A DNA stretch of 7,573 bases from an uncultured Collinsella sp. (GTDB lineage Bacteria > Actinomycetota > Coriobacteriia > Coriobacteriales > Coriobacteriaceae). Below are positions 6,013-7,573 of the stretch, one piece after another. The first letter of the stretch is position 1, and every line of letters begins with the position of its first letter. The DNA lies in assembly GCA_900552755.1 (NCBI GenBank), contig USAY01000096.1:1-7573 (forward strand), in the 5' to 3' direction. The notes under the pieces are model-generated. The model was not told the DNA's origin. It searched no databases and saw nothing but the letters and a program-made list of their open reading frames with translations. The position numbers and the translations under genes are program-made.

Positions 6013-6767
6013 TGCGCGCCGGGGATTTTGTCGGCGCCAAGATCTATCGCAAGCCTACTGAGGACAAGCGTACCAAAAAGGACGGCACACCGCGCAGCCC
6101 TAAAAAGCTCGGAAAGATTCACTTTCCGGTCTTTACCCCGGGCGGTACGCGCGTGGTCGGCTTTATGGTCCGCCAGTCCGATATCGCGGGCATGATCGAG
6201 CGCCCCGATCGATTCGTAGCGCTCGACGCCATTGGTGTCTACGAGGGCGCCATTGCGGTCGATGACGTCAAGGACACGTACGATGCCGCCGCCGCTAAGC
6301 GCCTCGACATCAACCTGGACGATTGCATCATCTGGGTCGGTATGGACGTGCGCACGGAATCGGGCGACGTCGTGGGCTATTGCTCGGATGTGGAGTTCAA
6401 GCCGCGTTCGGGCATCGTGCAGGCATTCTATGTGACCGCCGGTGCTGCTTCGAGTGTTTTGGTCGGTGACACGCAGGTGCCGCCGACGATGCTGCGCGGT
6501 TATGCGGACGGCGCAATGATCGTTTCGGACGAGGTCAAGTCGCTCGGGTATTCGGGCGGTGCGGCTGCCAAGGCCGCCGAGGCCAGCGTCGTGGTGGGCG
6601 ACAAGGTCAAAAAGGGCGCCAAGGTGCTCGACGACAAGGGATCGGTTGCCGTGGACAAGGGCAGTCGCGCACTGGGCAAGCAGCTCGGCAAGACGCGCGG
6701 CATGTTCAAGGCCTTTAAGGACGAATACCAAAAGGCGAGCGGAGGCTCGTCAAAAGCTACAAAATAG
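6012..6767 (+). CDS. PRC-barrel domain protein with basic C-terminal helix
   Basis: 251 residues, ATG at 6012 overlapping the upstream TAA by one base, stop TAG at 6765-6767. Two PRC-barrel-like beta units are visible: the first at about 35-85 (GKIHFPVFTPGG...VVGFMV...DRFVALDAI), the second at about 107-172 (WVGMDVRTESGDVVGYCSDV...VQAFYVT). The duplicated plan fits PRC-barrel proteins, which serve as protein- or RNA-interaction modules (RimM and photosynthetic reaction-centre H subunit are known examples). Residues about 184-245 are Lys/Gly/Ala/Val-rich with recurring D-K-G-S units (208-211, 215-218) and probably form a basic amphipathic helix. No membrane span or signal peptide is present. 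Coupling to the YtxH gene suggests the two products act together at the membrane; this is inference. Exact function unknown. A stem-loop 21 nt downstream probably ends the transcript. Confidence 0.85.
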   Translation: MRAGDFVGAKIYRKPTEDKRTKKDGTPRSPKKLGKIHFPVFTPGGTRVVGFMVRQSDIAGMIERPDRFVALDAIGVYEGAIAVDDVKDTYDAAAAKRLDINLDDCIIWVGMDVRTESGDVVGYCSDVEFKPRSGIVQAFYVTAGAASSVLVGDTQVPPTMLRGYADGAMIVSDEVKSLGYSGGAAAKAAEASVVVGDKVKKGAKVLDDKGSVAVDKGSRALGKQLGKTRGMFKAFKDEYQKASGGSSKATK

Positions 6768-6788
6768 CGACGTACCAAATGATGGGAG

Positions 6789-6825
6789 GCAAGCCGGAGA
6801 CCTGTTGCTCCGGCTTGCTGTGTTT
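6789..6825 (+). terminator. Stem-loop terminator after the PRC-barrel gene
   Basis: GCAAGCCGGAG (6789-6799) and CTCCGGCTTGC (6808-6818) form a perfect 11-bp stem with an eight-base loop, followed by TGTGTTTA. The U-tract is interrupted, so termination may be partial. The next gene starts only 15 nt later with no recognisable promoter of its own, so read-through may supply its expression. Confidence 0.7.
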
Positions 6826-6839
6826 ATGGGGGAGGGCAC

Positions 6840-7573
6840 ATGCGCCAAAACGGATCCAACTTAAACGGGCGTTCGGGTGCGCGTCCGACGGCGCGCCGCG
6901 ACCTGGGGCAGCTGCCCAGCGGTCAGCGCAAGCGTCACCGTAAGCCCGGCGCGATGTATCTCAACCATAGCCGCGGCTTTAGCGACCGCAGCGCTCGCAT
7001 CGGCAACAGCCGTACGCCCCGTCGTTCGTCTCGCCTGCCCTATGCGCTCATTGCCGTGGGTTGTGCGCTCGTGCTGTTTATCGCTGCCGTCGTGGGCTAC
7101 GTCAACCGCAGTGTGGACGTGGAGCTCAACGGCCAGAAGACCGCGGTGCGTGTGGGCTCTACGCTGCAGAATCTCATCGACGACCAGGAGTTGACTGACA
7201 CCTACGACGCAGGCGACCTGCTGGCCGTCGATGACAGCGTGCTCAAGCGCCATGGGGGCGAAAAGCTGTCGGTGAAGGTCGACGGCAAGCGCGTGAAGCA
7301 GGGCAAATGGGACAGCCGCGAGCTTGAGGGCGGCGAGAAGGTGACGGTCAAGGATGGCCGTAACACCTACGAGAAGCACGAGGTTCAGGCTACGGTTATC
7401 GAGCCCAAGCTCAAGGTCGAGGGTACGGGCGCTATCGAGTATGTGCAGACGTGGGGTGTCCAGGGCCGCTCCGAGGTGTGGGTTGGTGAGCAGTCGGGCA
7501 AGACGCAAGACCGCGGCGAGGTTGTGCCCGCCACCGATTGCGTCGTTGCGTGCGCCAGCGTGGCGCCCAAGGG
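6840..7573 (+). CDS. Type II membrane protein with ubiquitin-like/DUF348-type segment (3' end outside window)
   Basis: The frame is open from ATG 6840 through the window end: 244 codons plus two bases. GGAGG (6831-6835) lies four bases before the ATG. Residues 1-67 are strongly basic (many Arg/Lys) and should be cytoplasmic; 68-87 form one transmembrane helix; the rest should be extracellular. Residues about 91-150 (SVDVELNGQKTAVRVGSTLQ, then LID...YDAGDLLAVDDSVL...EKLSVKVDG) resemble the ubiquitin-like DUF348 repeats of YabE and resuscitation-promoting factors. About 150-195 is a second beta-rich stretch (GGEKVTVKDG). The protein breaks off at V-A-P-K just where a catalytic domain could begin. 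In Coriobacteriia I recall this layout ahead of a polysaccharide deacetylase domain, but none of that domain is visible here, so the product name must stay open. Confidence 0.85.
   Translation, partial: MRQNGSNLNGRSGARPTARRDLGQLPSGQRKRHRKPGAMYLNHSRGFSDRSARIGNSRTPRRSSRLPYALIAVGCALVLFIAAVVGYVNRSVDVELNGQKTAVRVGSTLQNLIDDQELTDTYDAGDLLAVDDSVLKRHGGEKLSVKVDGKRVKQGKWDSRELEGGEKVTVKDGRNTYEKHEVQATVIEPKLKVEGTGAIEYVQTWGVQGRSEVWVGEQSGKTQDRGEVVPATDCVVACASVAPK

Noticed and set aside
5775..6731. A 318-codon open frame on the minus strand
   Set aside because: Antisense to the YtxH and PRC-barrel genes, without motifs or a start signal.
1..7573. CRISPR array, insertion sequence, tRNA or rRNA, riboswitch, phage or defence module
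   Set aside because: No regularly spaced direct repeats, transposase or integrase motifs, tRNA-like cloverleaf or known riboswitch core was seen on either strand.

Overview
The window looks like chromosomal DNA of a Coriobacteriia member (Actinomycetota), most likely Collinsella or a close relative. The evidence is high GC with strong G/C third-position bias, GGAGG-type ribosome binding sites, and a gene mix (DUF362 ferredoxin, hemolysin III, CNNM/CorC transporter, YtxH, PRC-barrel) typical of gut Coriobacteriia. The genus call is an inference from remembered protein style; no search was run. I see no rRNA, tRNA, CRISPR array, insertion sequence, phage gene or att site. This is an ordinary, tightly packed housekeeping and envelope region.

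Layout. (1) 1-1176 (+): the 3' part of a DUF362 protein with two [4Fe-4S] motifs; its first few codons lie before the window. (2) 1224-1262: a perfect 14-bp stem that can end transcription from both sides, shared with the convergent gene. (3) 1309-2274 (-): a membrane-anchored alpha/beta hydrolase. (4) 2275-2460: a divergent control region. It holds a near-consensus promoter for the hydrolase, two copies of one 14-bp palindrome around that promoter, and a weaker promoter facing right. (5) 2461-3144 (+): a hemolysin III/PAQR-type seven-helix membrane protein. (6) 3255-4628 (+): a CNNM/CorC-type transporter with a CBS pair, followed after 24 nt by (7) 4653-5486 (+), an unannotated-type protein whose N-terminal half resembles the N-terminal domain of cyanophycin synthetase and whose C-terminal half is an acidic tail. 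(8) A TATAAT promoter and a 5'-UTR hairpin precede 5623-6012 (+), a YtxH protein, which overlaps by one base (TAATG) with (9) 6012-6767 (+), a two-domain PRC-barrel protein. (10) A stem-loop at 6789-6825 follows. (11) From 6840 to the window end an open frame encodes a type II membrane protein with a ubiquitin-like/DUF348-type segment; it is cut off before its main domain.

How the genes work together. Most products are membrane or envelope linked: two integral membrane proteins, three single-span proteins and one PRC-barrel protein coupled to YtxH. There is no single evident pathway. The most informative signals are the twin operators in front of the hydrolase, the stand-alone cyanophycin-synthetase-N-like protein, and the translationally coupled YtxH/PRC-barrel pair. 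I found no convincing evidence of a wholly new multi-gene system.
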